Made by a program: the position numbers and the translations under genes. DNA of 64,000 nt from Odontocerum albicorne. Its lineage: Eukaryota > Arthropoda > Insecta > Trichoptera > Odontoceridae. A model generated the notes under the pieces. The model was given only the letters and a program-made list of their open reading frames with translations, did not search any database and was not told the DNA's origin. Below are positions 1 to 11,400 of this stretch, in pieces. The stretch lies in contig OX463846.1 in NCBI GenBank assembly GCA_949825065.1, positions 2,373,778 to 2,437,777 of the forward strand, written 5' to 3'. Every line of letters begins with the position of its first letter. The first letter of the stretch is position 1.

Positions 1-52
1 TATATATATATCATTTTTACATCGTCCCCTTTTACACCGGTTCAAAAATTGT
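1..52. repeat. Partial unit of the 135-bp satellite
   Basis: The stretch ACATCGTCCCCTTTTACACC followed by GGTTC matches the conserved core of the satellite at 18.8-19.8 kb. It is a single truncated unit after a short TA run at the window edge. Confidence 0.4.
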
Positions 53-845
53 TAGCTAGGTAATTAAAAATTCATTCAGTATCACGGACCCACCAAGATT
101 CAAATTTCGAATTACTTTCGGAGAGAATTCAAGTATTCCTCACTCGCTCTCTTGTATTCAAAATTCAATTATTATTTCTTTGGCGACAACCGTCGTATGG
201 GTTTTGGCCTATTTATACTATGATATCTATTTTATTTTCGGGGTATTTTTTATTCAAAACAATATTCAAAGGAAATTAATCAAGATATTCACGCTCAACA
301 GATCATTTATAAATAAATGCACAATTTACCTTATTGTTATGATGTACATTGTACCTTTTATTGATAAATAAATAAATACCACTATCTTATGTACAACTCT
401 GTCATGTCAGCGGGTCAATAAATATTAAAAATGATGTACAATAAATATATGGAAAAAAAAACACTCATTCTTGTATCAATTTAGCTTTCATCTTCCGAAA
501 CTCTGACACTGTTGAACTAAATATGTTCAGATCCGAGTCAGCTACCGTATTGTACCCTCGGCGCATTTTCAATACTGAATTATAGAAGTCGATATTTCTG
601 CTAAACGTATACATGTCTTCCAAGACAGCGAGAGGGAACACAGGGAATACAGGGAACACAAATCAATACGTTTCAGAGTTGAAGGTGAGTCTTTTGAAGT
701 AACACGAAATCAAAGGTACGTCTACGAGCCTCAGACGATTGAAGATGGAATAAAGACAATAAATACATGATAAATAAATCAACGAGTATATACGATATAT
801 ATATATATATATATATACAATATATAGGTTTATTGATAGCAACAT
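53..845. other. Unassigned AT-rich DNA with two small ORFs
   Basis: No recognisable family. A 63-codon hydrophobic plus-strand ORF (180-371) has a TTG rather than ATG start. A 64-codon minus-strand ORF (465-659) has a fairly balanced composition (SRNIDFYNSVLKMRRG) and a pyrimidine-rich stretch ending in AG just upstream of its ATG, so a decayed exon is possible but unproven. A (TA)n microsatellite lies near 795-818. Confidence 0.3.
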
Positions 846-1235
846 AAAGGAGTCTTTTAAATTGAGCGGTTTTTTTAATTGAACTTTTTTAAATTGTTGA
901 ATAAAACACATAATTTGCTTTGATTTCAAAAAACCTTTTATTGATCATTGAAGTATAATGTATGACATTTAAACACAAAAAACAATATCGGCCAAATGTC
1001 CACCTCTTGCAGCTCCACAGATGTCCATACTTTTGTAAACATTTTCGATGACATTTTGGCATAATTGCGGTTATAACTCATTAATAACGCGAAAAAATTC
1101 GTCCTTAAGCTCAGAAATTGATTGGGGGTCATTCTTAAAGACCTGGCTTTTCACGTAATCCCAGAAAAAATAGTCCAATGATGTCAGATTGCATGATCTT
1201 GGTGGCCTATTAACATCACCGTTACCGGAGATTAT
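846..1235 (-). pseudogene. Tc1/mariner-type transposase remnant (C-terminal part)
   Basis: Read on the minus strand, the fragment gives a decayed transposase C-terminus, with phrases such as DYFLWDYVKSQV and later PQLCQNVI-type text. This matches the SPDLTPLDYFLWGYVK region of Tc1/mariner superfamily transposases. The low-coordinate end carries TCTTTTAAATTGAGCGG, the degenerate terminal repeat also found at 27,356. The other end stops near 1,235 with no matching terminal repeat. The N-terminal DNA-binding domain and most of the catalytic core are absent, so it cannot encode a working enzyme. It shares its internal deletion point with the 27.4-kb copy. Confidence 0.72.
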
Positions 1236-1867
1236 AATACATAAAATAATTTAACGTTAACGAAAAAGAAGTTTCAGAAATATTTTTATACATAATTCGT
1301 CTCCATTACAAGTGTTCAATGTATTTTTATATCTCATTGCTCTCCATTCCAAAGCATCAAATTTCTAATTGAAAAGTGGCATAGAATCAAGCAGTTTTAC
1401 AATGCTCAAGTCAATTACAATGGAAAACCTTCAGTAAAAGTGACTTTGTAAATTTACAAATAGAACACGAGCTTTGTGTTGGCTGTTGGAGGCTTTCCTG
1501 CTAAACAAGGGTGCATATTGCAATTGACTTATGCAAGCGAACATTATGGAACAGGACCAGTATTAAAGATCTTGCCGCCGTGGAAAAAATACCATTTTAC
1601 ATTTTTAAATGTAATTTTTTTTCTTCATAGACACACTCGTATATCTTTAGTTTGGAATGAAAGGTGGGGATCGGCATTATTGAAAAAAAAAACGATGTTA
1701 TACCAAAATAAGAATAGCTTAAAAAACCAAGCAACAGGAATTGAAAATACAAATATGTCCCAATGTTTACACAGTTTTACACCTATTTTTGCCTGAACTT
1801 CTGCAGGAATTTGTCATATCACGTATTCGTAAGGTATTAAGGGATGAAGAAAACTTTATTTGCGGCA
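1236..1867. other. Unassigned; one 106-codon ORF
   Basis: A plus-strand ORF spans 1,476-1,796 but begins at TTG and I do not recognise its product. No repeat from elsewhere in the window is visible here. Confidence 0.3.
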
Positions 1868-2848
1868 AGATGGTGTACCTCCCCACTACTATCGTCAGTG
1901 AGGACCTATCTTGATGGTGCACCTCCTCACTACTATCGTGATGTGATAACCTATCTTAATGGTGCACCTCCCCACTACTTTCGTGAGTGAGGACCTATCT
2001 TGATGGTGCACCTCCCCACTACTTTCATGAGTGAGGACCTATATTGATGGTGTACCTCCCCACTACTATCGTGATGTGAGGACCTTTCTTGATGGTGCAC
2101 CTCCCTACTACTTTCGTGAGTGAGGACCTATCTTGATGGTGTACCTCCCCACTACTATCATGATGTGAGGACCTATCTCGATGGTGCACCTCCTCACTAC
2201 TATCGTGAGTGAGGATCTATCTTGATGGTGCACCTACCCACTACTATCGTGATGTGATTACCTATCTTGATGGTGCACCTCCCTTCTAGTTTCGTGAGTT
2301 AGCACCTATCTTGATAGTGCACCTCCCTTCTATTTACGTGAGTGAGGACCTATCTTGATGATGCACCTCCCCACTATTTTTGTGAGTGAGGACCTATCTT
2401 GATAGTGTACCTCCCCACTACTATCGTGATGTGAGGACCTATCTCAATGGTGCACCTCCCCACTACTTTCGTGAGTGAGGATCTATCTTGATGGTGCACC
2501 TACCCACTACTATCGTGATGTGATTACCTATCTTGATGGTGCACCTCCCTTCTAGTTTCGTGAGTGAGGATCTATCTTGATGGTGCACCTTCCTTCTATT
2601 TACGTGAGTGAAGACCTATCTTGATGGTGTACCTCCCCACTACTATCGTGAGTGAGGACCTATCTTGATGGTGTACCTCCCCACTACTATCGTGATGTGA
2701 GGACCTATCTTGATGGTGCACCTTCCCACTAGTATCGTGATGTGAGGACCTATCTTGATGGTGCACTGCTCCACTACTTTCGTGAGTGAGGACCTATCTT
2801 GATTGTGTACCTCCCCACTACTATCGTGACGTGAGGACCTATCTTGAT
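1868..2848. repeat. 44/45-bp minisatellite, about 22 units
   Basis: Tandem units of the form GGACCTATCTTGATGGTGCA, then CCTCCCCACTACTATCGTGA, then either TGTGA or GTGA. Two length variants (44 and 45 bp) are interspersed and units differ at several sites. Open frames through the array on the minus strand are by-products of the repeat. The array abuts a LINE-A copy at 2,850. Confidence 0.95.
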
Positions 2849-2849
2849 G

Positions 2850-3245
2850 AAAATTTGCTGAACAGATGGACTGAACGCAGAAATAGCTCCGTTCTCGGCA
2901 TGCTTTAAGAAGCGACTGAAAAAACTCATAATTTCTAGTCAGTAAAATAACGTGTTTCATCCCTGATTTTTCTTTTCCTTTCCTCTCCACCATGCCTTCC
3001 TTTCCTTTTGATTGATGATATCTCACTTTATATGAAAAATAATATTCGGGTGGTTGTCCGTCTTTGTGGGGTTCGTGGGCAAATGCTCACGTATGTGTTT
3101 ATGGATTTCGTGGGGATGGATAGTCATTTGAATGATTTATGCAACTATGTAACTTACGTCATTTACTTTTGCCTGGTTGGTTGGAAGAGATTGCCACCTG
3201 GCAATAATCCCGCCAGATTGTATTTGCTATAAAAGTGTTAAATAA
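2850..3245 (+). mobile_element. LINE-A 3' end, copy 1
   Basis: The first bases encode the end of a non-LTR retrotransposon protein (ACFKKRLKK followed by a stop near 2,940). This C-terminal form, in longer copies preceded by VRPWNQLQTNIR, is typical of CR1/Jockey-like reverse transcriptase proteins. About 300 bp of 3' UTR follow, including GATGATATCTCACTTTATAT and a terminal AAAAGTGTTAAATAAA. Other copies are at 12.0, 12.5, 34.2, 58.0 and 58.2 kb. The copy is 5'-truncated. Confidence 0.8.
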
Positions 3246-3395
3246 AATGAAATAAAGATAAAGTTCATGTCCCAAAACCGGTAATAGTTAATTAATTTAA
3301 AGCAATCATTGAAATTCGAAGACGAGGTCATGCCTGGGTTGCATTTGGAAAGCTGTCCTTTATTCTAAAATTTCCAAAATACGTAACACATCTTA

Positions 3396-3800
3396 AAAAA
3401 TGCATATTCGACTCCTGTTGTAACATATGGGCTGGAAACATGGGTGCTGAATAAACAGATTATGCACAAGCTCATGGTGACGCAGAGGGCCATGGAGAGA
3501 AGGATGTTAAATATCTCTCTGAGGGATAGGAGAACCAATGAATGGATAAGGCAGCAGACCAAAGTAGCTGATGTCGCCGAAAGAGTCGCCATTCAGAAGT
3601 GGTCCATCTATTATCTGTGCATCTAGAACACATTGCTAGATGCACAGATGATAGATGGACCCAGAGAGTGCTGGAGTGGCGCCCAAGACAGGGAAGAAGA
3701 ACTGTGAGCCGTCCTCAGACACGGGGGTCAGACTGCATTAGAAAAATGACCGGGAGCAACTGGAAACAAATACTAAAACTCGTAATGTTTGCAATTTCAC
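3396..3800 (+). pseudogene. LINE reverse-transcriptase C-terminal fragment
   Basis: The plus strand encodes VTYGLETWVLNK, then QRAMERRMLNISLRDRR and, after an interruption, IARCTDDRWTQRVLEWRPRQ. This is the standard order of the post-RT region of insect LINE proteins (TYGAETWTL, QRAMER, SLRDR, GHIARR.DGRW..RVLEWRP). The frame is broken between TKVADVAERVAIQKW and ARCTDDRW by an inverted duplication forming a long hairpin (3,601-3,661). It is a 5'-truncated dead copy. The clade cannot be fixed from this segment alone. Confidence 0.8.
3601..3661. repeat. 26-bp inverted repeat with 9-nt loop
   Basis: Left arm 3,601-3,626 and right arm 3,636-3,661 are reverse complements with one mismatch, around loop AACACATTG. 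The right arm is native LINE coding sequence (ctagatgcacagatgatag encodes part of the RCTDDRW stretch). The left arm is therefore an inverted copy inserted into the reading frame. Confidence 0.92.
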
Positions 3801-4719
3801 ATTGTCAGTAGTACATGGACAAAAATGGCCATCAATTTGAACACTTGCAATAAGTAAAAAGTTCGTTTGTTTTCTTTTAATTGGAGTTTCAATCTTAGAT
3901 ATATCTTAATTAATACCAAATTTATAATCATTCGAGGTATGTAAATTTTTTTTTGGGACACCTTGTATTTCAATCAAACACGTATGGTAAACTGTGAGTT
4001 AAGTGCCTACTTCTGTAGTTCTCAACCCGGAGTTTTGATTATTGGGGCCGTAATAAATATTATCTCCCTCTTTAACATGTCTGTGATATCAATTTGAAAA
4101 AGTTTGAAGATACCATATGAATATATATCATAATATTTATTATTTAAATCTTCGAGTTTTACAAGAGAAAAATAAAATTCAAGTATTGTTACCAGTCGAA
4201 TTATTTTAACCAGACTGGGACCCTTGTTTTATTTATAGGGTTCTTTCGGAAATCGTAATCGAAACCAAACTTTCTAGCTATGAGGTCGCGGAGGTTGTTA
4301 GCACGTTCAGTGTACGAATTTGCAGAAGGAAAGATAAATGAGTGGTGTGGATGAAGATTTTTAACACTGGGAGCGGCAAATTTGTTTTTCTGCTACAGGG
4401 ATGGTTTTAAAGATAGTGAGTTCATAAGCTCGACTCTGCGTTTAAGGGTTTTGGGTTGGGTTTAAAAATGAATATTCTAGGATTATGCCACCACTTAGCT
4501 TGCTTTCTAATAAGGATTAAATTCTCACAATGCCTGTGGAAATATTTCAGGTAGATTTTCAGCAACGATCGCCTTATACAAGAGCCACTTGTCTATAGCA
4601 CGCGCGCCGCATGCGGGACTTAAAATATTTTACAGTGGTTACACATGAAATCTTTTAGTATTCATTTTGTCATCACCATCGTGCCATGCCCCTTTAGAAA
4701 CGCTTGTTCCTTAAAGGAG
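3801..4719. other. No recognisable feature
   Basis: AT-rich sequence without a family I recognise, without a long ORF, and without internal matches to other repeats in the window. Confidence 0.4.
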
Positions 4720-5088
4720 AGATGATGAGGATGATTGTTGATAAATAAAAACTTGTCAAAATCGGAATATGTAAAGAAGAATTTTATTGACCAACGTCGG
4801 TATTTATAATGTTTTTTTAACGTGTGCGGGAATGCGCACGAGATATATCGCTGTCTCGTCTTTGCGCTTACAATATGTTTATTGTCGCGCGTAGGTATCC
4901 TTTTGTTTTGAGAGACAGCGCGAAAGATGTGTTGCCCTCTCCTTTCCTCATGGAATGCGGTCTTCACTGGTAGTGAGTTGAATGACCAATCGCGTGGACT
5001 TTGGAATTGTTTGTCTCGCATTGTTAAGGTATGCAAAGGTCGTCTCGTGGGTTCAGTGACCGCGCATACGGTCGCCACACCCCTATTG
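4720..5088 (-). mobile_element. LTR-like repeat, copy 1 (possible solo LTR)
   Basis: On the minus strand the unit begins TGTGGCGACCGTATGCGCGG and ends near AATCATCCTCATCA. Near its end it has a TATA-like CATTATAAATACCGACG followed about 15 bp later by AATAAAATT. A TG start, CA end, TATA box and polyadenylation signal fit an LTR of roughly 370-400 bp. Diverged copies lie at 24.9, 43.9 and 54.2 kb, which supports a repeat family. No flanking target duplication is clear, and no internal coding region is attached. Confidence 0.5.
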
Positions 5089-5347
5089 GGGTAGGTATAG
5101 ATAACAGAACTACACTTCGTTCTTTCCTGGGACACATATTTTGCTTCTTAGTCGTCGTGTACACTTTCCTATCTTAAAGACTTTTCACTCTTCCCTCTTT
5201 CAGAAATTCATTAATTTGGTCATGCATCATTTCCCTTGAGTTTCCTTTATTTATCGTCCTTTCTGTACTACTCCTGTAGATATTATTTGGTAAATGTTAT
5301 ATCATTCAATCTTAATCATTGTGCCCTTTTAATTACCGCATCTTTTC

Positions 5348-5426
5348 CAGGCGGCAATCACTTCCAACCAACCAGTCAAAAATAAATAAAGGAAATTATA
5401 TGGTCACAAAAATTATTCTAATAATT
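5348..5426 (-). mobile_element. LINE-A 3' UTR fragment
   Basis: GGCGGCAATCACTTCCAACC and the following ACCAGTCAAAA...GGTCACA match the terminal part of LINE-A in reverse orientation. It is a short, diverged scrap. Confidence 0.6.
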
Positions 5427-5544
5427 TTTGTGTGACACTTTCGTTGTAAAAAGTACAACATGGCTTGTTTATTACTGCTAATGTCTTCCAGTGAACCAGA
5501 AAGATGTTAAACAAATTTTAAGATAAAGCCGGACAGGATTTTTT

Positions 5545-5645
5545 AATTGAATTCAACGGGAATCAAACCCGCAACTTCCAAATTCGAAAACATGCATCTT
5601 AGCAACTGGGTCACGAAGGTCATCAATTATTAACCTATACGAAAT
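5545..5645 (-). mobile_element. tRNA-derived SINE head
   Basis: On the minus strand there is an A-box-like GTGACCCAGTTGCTAAG followed about 35 bp later by a B-box GCGGGTTTGATTCCCG. This is the internal RNA polymerase III promoter layout of tRNA-derived SINEs. The arms do not fold into a standard tRNA, so a tRNA gene is unlikely. Confidence 0.5.
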
Positions 5646-5844
5646 TAATGAACAATATACAAAATAAGACCAAAATCCCGAAGGCTTTATTAATGGAGGC
5701 GAAGACAATATTGTCTCCCGGTCACATTCTTTAATGTTTTCAGAATAAGCGACATTCAAGGGTTCCACACGAAAAAAAATTATAAGAAAAAAATAATTAT
5801 ACAACAACTTTTAAAGTACGTTTCATCTCAGCACATGTTTCCGA

Positions 5845-6100
5845 AACAACTGTTGCCCGACTAGTCCAACTAAAGTTTTAGCAAGAAAGACCAAGGTCTG
5901 AGTGAATGTCATGAAATGTAAGATGCCTGAACGAGTAGACATATATGAGTAGACATACACGCATTAAACAGAAGTAAACATAAAAAATGTAAGAATTTTT
6001 ATCTAGTTATAAAGTTAATACGTAGGTGTTTAGTATTTCTTAGAAATAAAATATTAAAATTATTATATTGTAATAAAAAATATTCAAAAAAAATAAATAA
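5845..6100 (+). mobile_element. Retro-C repeat, copy 1
   Basis: Contains GACTAGTCCAACTAAAG, GACCAAGGTCTGAGTGAATG and GCCTGAACGAGTAGAC in order. The same order is found, reversed, at 9.4 and 15.8 kb. No protein is visible. The family ends in an A-rich tail, which suggests target-primed retrotransposition. It may be a SINE or a LINE 3' end. Confidence 0.6.
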
Positions 6101-6224
6101 AATTAAAGTTAGTTTATACGAGTAGTTACTCGTATAATATAGAAATAACATTAATTATATATTGCTTAAGTAAATAATTTGTATAAAGTTATAGCTTTAA
6201 TCAAATTTATGTATTAAAAATTGC

Positions 6225-6865
6225 TTTAATATATAAATCCTCACTTACTCGCAAGTATTTCATTTCGTATTCCCACTAGATCGACAAGACAGCTCAATCC
6301 CTTTTATACCGAAAATTGTTATACTAATTATAAAAGCAACTCCTCTATAATTCGTATGCAAAGACATGGAAACGAGTTTTGCAAAAATTTAGATATTTTT
6401 AATATAAGTATATATAGTATTCGCCAGAATATCACAACAGTATTTAGAAATAGCTACTAACTTTGTACTCTCCTTTATTTATATAAATAACGTAATATAA
6501 GCAAAACATTAAGAACAATATTTTGCCTCTGGAGTTGAGTAACCCTGCATCAACAAGTATGAAACTTTTAATTCTGCAAAGCAACTTGGATCTCGTTCTA
6601 CTAATGAGGCCATGTGTTTTCTATATCTCAATATCTATCCATAAAATTCCCACAAAATTCTTAAAGATTATTAAATAATTTTAAAACGATGACTGTAATT
6701 TATTATTACTACTACTTTTTGTATCTTTATGTTAGTTTAAGATAAAGTTTTGTATTATTTGTCAATAATTTTAAGTACTTTATAACCTGTCACATGTTCA
6801 TTTGTATATAAAGACACTGTTGTGTCGTTAATTAAGTAAATAAATAAATAAATAAAAAATATAAA
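6225..6865 (+). mobile_element. LINE-D 3' end, copy 1
   Basis: The 5' part encodes HLLASISFRIPTRSTRQLNP-like text (here with RSTRQLNPFYTENC), the C-terminal end of a non-LTR retrotransposon protein. About 450 bp of 3' UTR and a (TAAA)n tail at 6,836-6,857 follow. It is nearly collinear with 59,729-60,336. The copy starts inside the ORF, as expected for 5' truncation during reverse transcription. Confidence 0.78.
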
Positions 6866-7807
6866 AAATCATCTCTCACTCATCTCTGTGGGACAGGATA
6901 TTTTTTTCAACACTATATAAAAAGGTTTAATATATTTCTCGAACAAACAAGAGAGGGATCAGCCTCTGGCATTTAAAATTCTGGTAACATCAAAACAAAT
7001 CTTTTAACGACCATCTCCTAGGCGTCGGCTGATTTTCCAGTTCCCCGACTTTCACCAAGATATTTAATTTATTTTGAGATGAGCCCTACCGCCGAATATG
7101 CCAGCCACAATAACGGGCGTTCATCAAAATTGTCTGTAGAAAATTTTTCAATCTTTCACAAGTCAACGAACATATCTTATTTTGTCACAAAATAACACAA
7201 TATCTAGAAGACAGAGTGGGCTTTATTAAAAGTTTTCGAAAATGACGTTAAGTGGTTTATATTTTTTAATATATTTTATTTTGACTTTTGAAGGAAAAGA
7301 AAATTTGATATTTAAGGGAAAATATAGTCGAGAGATGCTATTTAAAAATTCAAACGCAAAATTACACCAAATGCTTGGGGACAGGGATTTTTGATATTTT
7401 TCGTATCGTATAACTAATTATGTTATTCTTGATCAAAACCTTGATTTGTAGAGTAATTGACCTTTATCAGAGGACACCCTTTTCGAATTTCGTATCACCA
7501 TTACGGATTTTTTCAAACCACATGTTACCAGGGCTGTATAGTCGGAGTCAGAAGTGGGAGCCCTGAAGTCAGTTTGGTTTTGTGTGGAGCCTGAAACAGA
7601 TTCGAAGTCAGGAGATGCTATTCTAAATTTGACTTCGACTTAACGTTTTCCCCGCGAAAAATCATCGATTCTCTATTATGGTATAAACGAACAAGTCGTT
7701 TTCTTAAGACCATTGTAGAATACAGCTCGTATCACAATGCGTACCATGCTTACATTCTCAATGTTGTTAAATCATTTCAAGATTCTTTTCTTATCTTATT
7801 TATAGTA
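6866..7807. other. Mostly unassigned; isolated hAT-MITE-like end
   Basis: CAGGGCTGTATAGTCGGAGT at 7,529 resembles the terminal repeat of the hAT MITE at 51,556, but no opposite end is visible. Nothing else is recognised. Confidence 0.3.
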
Positions 7808-8642
7808 AAAACATTAACATTGTGAAGGTTTAAAGACATTGTAATTTGTTAACACGTTAAGACATTGTAATTAACAAGTAACAAAATTTAAATACTTGGG
7901 TGCTAGCATAATATGCAATAATGACCTCTATGGCGAAGTGCTTGAACAATCACAAAAGGCCGCAGCTATTTCCGAATGTTTAAAGAACATTATCTGGAAA
8001 AACAAGCATATTAACATCCAAAGCAAGGTGAGGATATACAAGACCTGTGTCCGCCCCATAATGACATACAGCATAGAGTCCAGAGCAGACACTGTCAGCA
8101 CCAAAAATCTCCTTCGAACCAGCGAAATGAAGGTACTCAGGAGTATCGCTGGCAAAACCCTTCGTGATAGAGTACGAAACACAGAGATCCGAAGGACTTG
8201 CGAAATTGAAGATATTGTCAGATGGGGATGACAGAGAAGAAGGTTCTTGAACGAGCACGTATCCAGAATGGCGGAACCAAGAGCCGTAAGAATGGTCAGG
8301 GACAGTATCCCTCAGGCAAGCAGACCTCCAGGACGACCTCCCAAAATATGGAAAGACAGCTGGCAGTCGACGTCACAAGAGGGAAACAATGATGCAGGAC
8401 CATAACAGGCTAACATGCCTAAAATAAGATGAAGAAGAAGAAATAATTTGTTAAGTGTTTATTCCACTTTATAAAGCGGCATAACCTTACCGGTTTTAAA
8501 GTTTTCAACTCAGCATCAAGGGTGCCAAACAATATTTAATGAGTCTTGTTTTTATACCCCTGATGTTGAAAGGAAAAGCTCGAAACCGGTAGAGTTATAT
8601 AAGGTGGAATAAACAGCGTTTAACTAAACAAATAACAAATTC
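7808..8642. mobile_element. PLE-repeat foldback interrupted by LINE-C
   Basis: The outer arm (TTAACATTGTG, then TAAAGACATTGTAATTTGTT) is at 7,812-7,852. The rest resumes at 8,444 with a palindromic body: GTGTTTATTCCACTTTATAA, CTTACCGGTTTT, then the mirror AAACCGGTAGAG, GGTGGAATAAACAGC. The two halves are inverted copies of the Penelope-associated terminal repeat seen at 63.2 kb. LINE-C is inserted between 7,853 and 8,443. Confidence 0.65.
7853..8443 (+). pseudogene. LINE-C insertion: RT C-terminal region
   Basis: The plus strand encodes KYLGASII, then VRIYKTCVRPIMTYSIESRA, then IAGKTLRDRVRNTEIRRTC. After one in-frame TGA at 8,229 it continues LNEHVSRMAEPRAVR and SRPPGRPPKIWKDSW. This is the usual post-RT region of an insect LINE protein (KYLGA, KVRIYKT..RPI.TY, GKTLRDR, NEHISRM, GRPP..W). 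It ends with GAAGAAGAAGAAA. Direct repeats TAATTTGTTAA at 7,842-7,852 and 8,444-8,454 flank it and fit an 11-bp target-site duplication inside the PLE repeat. An opposite-strand relative lies at 35.98-36.46 kb. Confidence 0.82.
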
Positions 8643-9394
8643 TTTTTTTTAGTTTATCTTGTAAGTTTTACGTGATCTTGCGATGATCACAAATAATTAT
8701 TATTAAAAATAATAATTATAAAAAAATATGGATAATAAATAAAAAAAACGTACGAAGGAAAACAGAATTTGCATGTAAACACGTCTTACATGGTAACCTC
8801 AAATTAACATAGGTGGCTGTTTACATGGTATAAATTTCGAACTTGTTTGTTTCAACAAAGTTCCATCAAGTATCACCCTTACTCGAGCGGCTTCAGTTTG
8901 TCAGATTATATTGAAGATGAGATTATACTGACTTTGTGTTATATTTGTAATTAGATTTGATGTTGTTCTTACACAAACTAGCGATTCATATCGTTGCTGA
9001 GGAAGACGAACACTTGTGTAAATGTTATTTATTTATTTCGTAAATATATTATTTACTCTGTCTACTTGGAAGTTAGACGTTACTTGGAAGTTAGATGTAA
9101 CTTAAAAGAGAAAACTTGAATTGAGACAAAAATCCGAAATGACGAATTTCAAAAACTTTTCTCGGCAATTTTTCAGCTTCTTATGCGTAACACTGGACAA
9201 TATCGATTTTGATATTTGCAGAAATTTGTGTTATATTAATCAATTTTACATTAAATACAGGTTAAATCGAATGATATGAAATAACAAAAAAAAAAATCAA
9301 AATATACCCATAGTATAATGACAACAAGAACAATATCACTCATGCTCCCCTGTGATGTGACTTAGTTATACATACAAAGTTTATTAAGGAATTG
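8643..9394. other. No recognisable feature
   Basis: AT-rich; includes ATTATTATTAAAAATAATAAT palindromic runs near 8,696. No family or coding signal recognised. Confidence 0.35.
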
Positions 9395-9765
9395 AACTTT
9401 TTTTTTTATTAAACAGAATAATATATTGTACAAATATTTGTCAAGGCTATACCTGTATACAAATTTATTACTTAACTAATCTTATTTGTATGTTATAATT
9501 TATGAACTTGCTTAATCTTATTTTCCTACATGTCATTTTATTTTAATTTTTTTTCAATCTTAATATATGATTTATTAGAAATAATTAACACCTACATGCT
9601 ATTTATAACTAGATAACAATTCTGACAACTAATTATTTAGCAAGAACAAGTCCACTCGTTCAGGCTACTTGTATTCCATCACATTCACTCAGACCTTGGT
9701 CGTCCCAGCTAATACTGTAGGTGGACTAGTCAGGCAACAGATAATGCTTTGGGAGCCTGTGCTTA
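9395..9765 (-). mobile_element. Retro-C repeat, copy 2
   Basis: On the plus strand it runs from a T-rich block through AAATATTTGTCAAGGCTATA and CTCGTTCAGGCTACTTG to ACCTTGGTCGTCCCAGC and GATAATGCTTTGGG. The T-rich left end is the complement of a polyA tail. Closely similar to 15,807-16,140. Confidence 0.75.
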
Positions 9766-9844
9766 TAACGGGAGGGTAGGTCGGATTTACTCTCGTAAGT
9801 TCGTAATTTCCCCTTTACAACCACATCCTCTATATGTTACCAGT

Positions 9845-10025
9845 TGGAGCGTTGCAGGACTGAAAAATTTGTAATATGATCACTCCAGTGGATCCGAAAA
9901 ATCCGACGAAGGAAACGTTAGTGGAACATTTCAAGGCTTCGAACGTACCTTCTACAAATAACATAAGTCTCAGACCCATAGATAAATGTGGGAAGGACAA
10001 TAGACTTGTAGACTAATATATGGAT
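9845..10025 (-). pseudogene. LINE RT tail fragment
   Basis: The minus strand encodes VYKSIVLPTFIYGSETYV, then RRYVRSLEMFH, a stop, and RFLRRIFRIHWSDHITN. This matches the LINE motif order VYKSIVLPTLLYGSETWT..RR..R.LE.FH.R.LR.ILGI.WSD...N. It is a short remnant with in-frame stops. Confidence 0.72.
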
Positions 10026-10544
10026 GACGTATTTTGGGAGCCTATAGTCGCCTATACGTATAATAATAATAAGAAAAAAATTATAATTTACGAGATGGTT
10101 TCCTCTAAGATCAAACCGGTACCTCATGGATTGGACATGCCTGTACCAATACCATCAGTATTATGAGGCACTTCTTCATCAGATTTGGAACTTTAATAAC
10201 ATAACTTTGAAGATAATAAATTATAAAAAAACAAAAAAAAAGTTTAAACGAAATGAGTGTAAACTCACTAAACGAGTCTAAAGTCTCTAAAAGTTCAGTG
10301 TAAACAGAGGGTGTTGCTCGCCATCAGGTAAATGAAAGCGTAGCGATATAACATAAACTCTAAATCCTTTTTAAATAATTAAATCCCCAAAAACCCAAAC
10401 ATATCCAACTCAAAGGAATCCTCATTGAACGATGAGCACCTTCTATTGATAGATTAATTTATTAAATCATTTATATTCGCACCACGTACATAGTTCGAGA
10501 TTTAATTGAAAGAATGATGCAACGAAAAAATATTTTGAACTGAA
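10026..10544. other. No recognisable feature
   Basis: AT-rich sequence without recognised coding or repeat content. Confidence 0.35.
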
Positions 10545-11400
10545 ACTTCTATAGGCGCGGTAGGGCAAATTTGCCTGAACGTCACGAAGAGTGAAACGGT
10601 GTTTTATATTATTATTATTTAAGTATTATTTATTATTATTAAATATTTTATTTATTAATAAATTATTTTAATATTAATAATTATTTATTATTACCAATAA
10701 TAAATATTATTTTAATATTATTAAGTGTTTTATATTATTATTACAATAACATAATTATTGCTTAATATTAAAAATTAAAAAAAATGCGTATTTAGTAAAA
10801 TATTACTTTTATATTAATATATTCCATTATAATTAATTTTATTTTATATTAAATTATTTTATTTTAATTAATATTTATTTAATATTTAATTTATATTTAA
10901 TATATAATTATAATAATATAAACATGTTATTATAATATTTATAATTATATTATTATTATATTATAATTATTTATAATATGATTAATTAATAATATAAGAA
11001 TATAATTAATATTATATGATTAATAATATAATAAAAATAATATTGTATAATTATAAATAATAACTATTTAAAAATAATTAATTAAGTAATTAATAATAAC
11101 ATAAAATATTAATTTATTTAATGTTAAAGAAATTAAATTAAATAACTGTTATTAAGTGTAAAATATTATTATTCAAATTATTATTTATTATGAAAATTAT
11201 TATTTTTTATTATTAAAAATAAAAAAAAAATGTTTTTTTATTTAATTAAGAGAGATTTTCTTGAATTAAATTCCACATAACCATTTCCTAATCCTAAAAA
11301 TGAAATCGTTAATAAATGGAAAAAAATCTATGCATAAAATCATCTTTTCCTAGGAGCTAAAAAGTTTCACTTCTACACGCGAGAGTCTCACGCATCTGTT
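10545..11400. repeat. AT-rich paired element, copy 1
   Basis: A GC-containing left end (GAAACTTCTATAGGCGCGGT, then GCCTGAACGTCACGAAGAG) is followed by about 600 bp made almost only of TTA/ATT/TAA words. The right end carries AGAGATTTTCTTGAATTAAA and TTTCACTTCTACACGCGAGA. The same ends and interior recur at 15,415-16,650. Both ends contain a related TTCTA...CGCG...AG block. Element class unknown. Confidence 0.6.

Noticed and set aside
2643..3026. 127-codon minus-strand ORF with TIKIGPHITI repeats
   Set aside because: The repeats are the translated 44/45-bp minisatellite.
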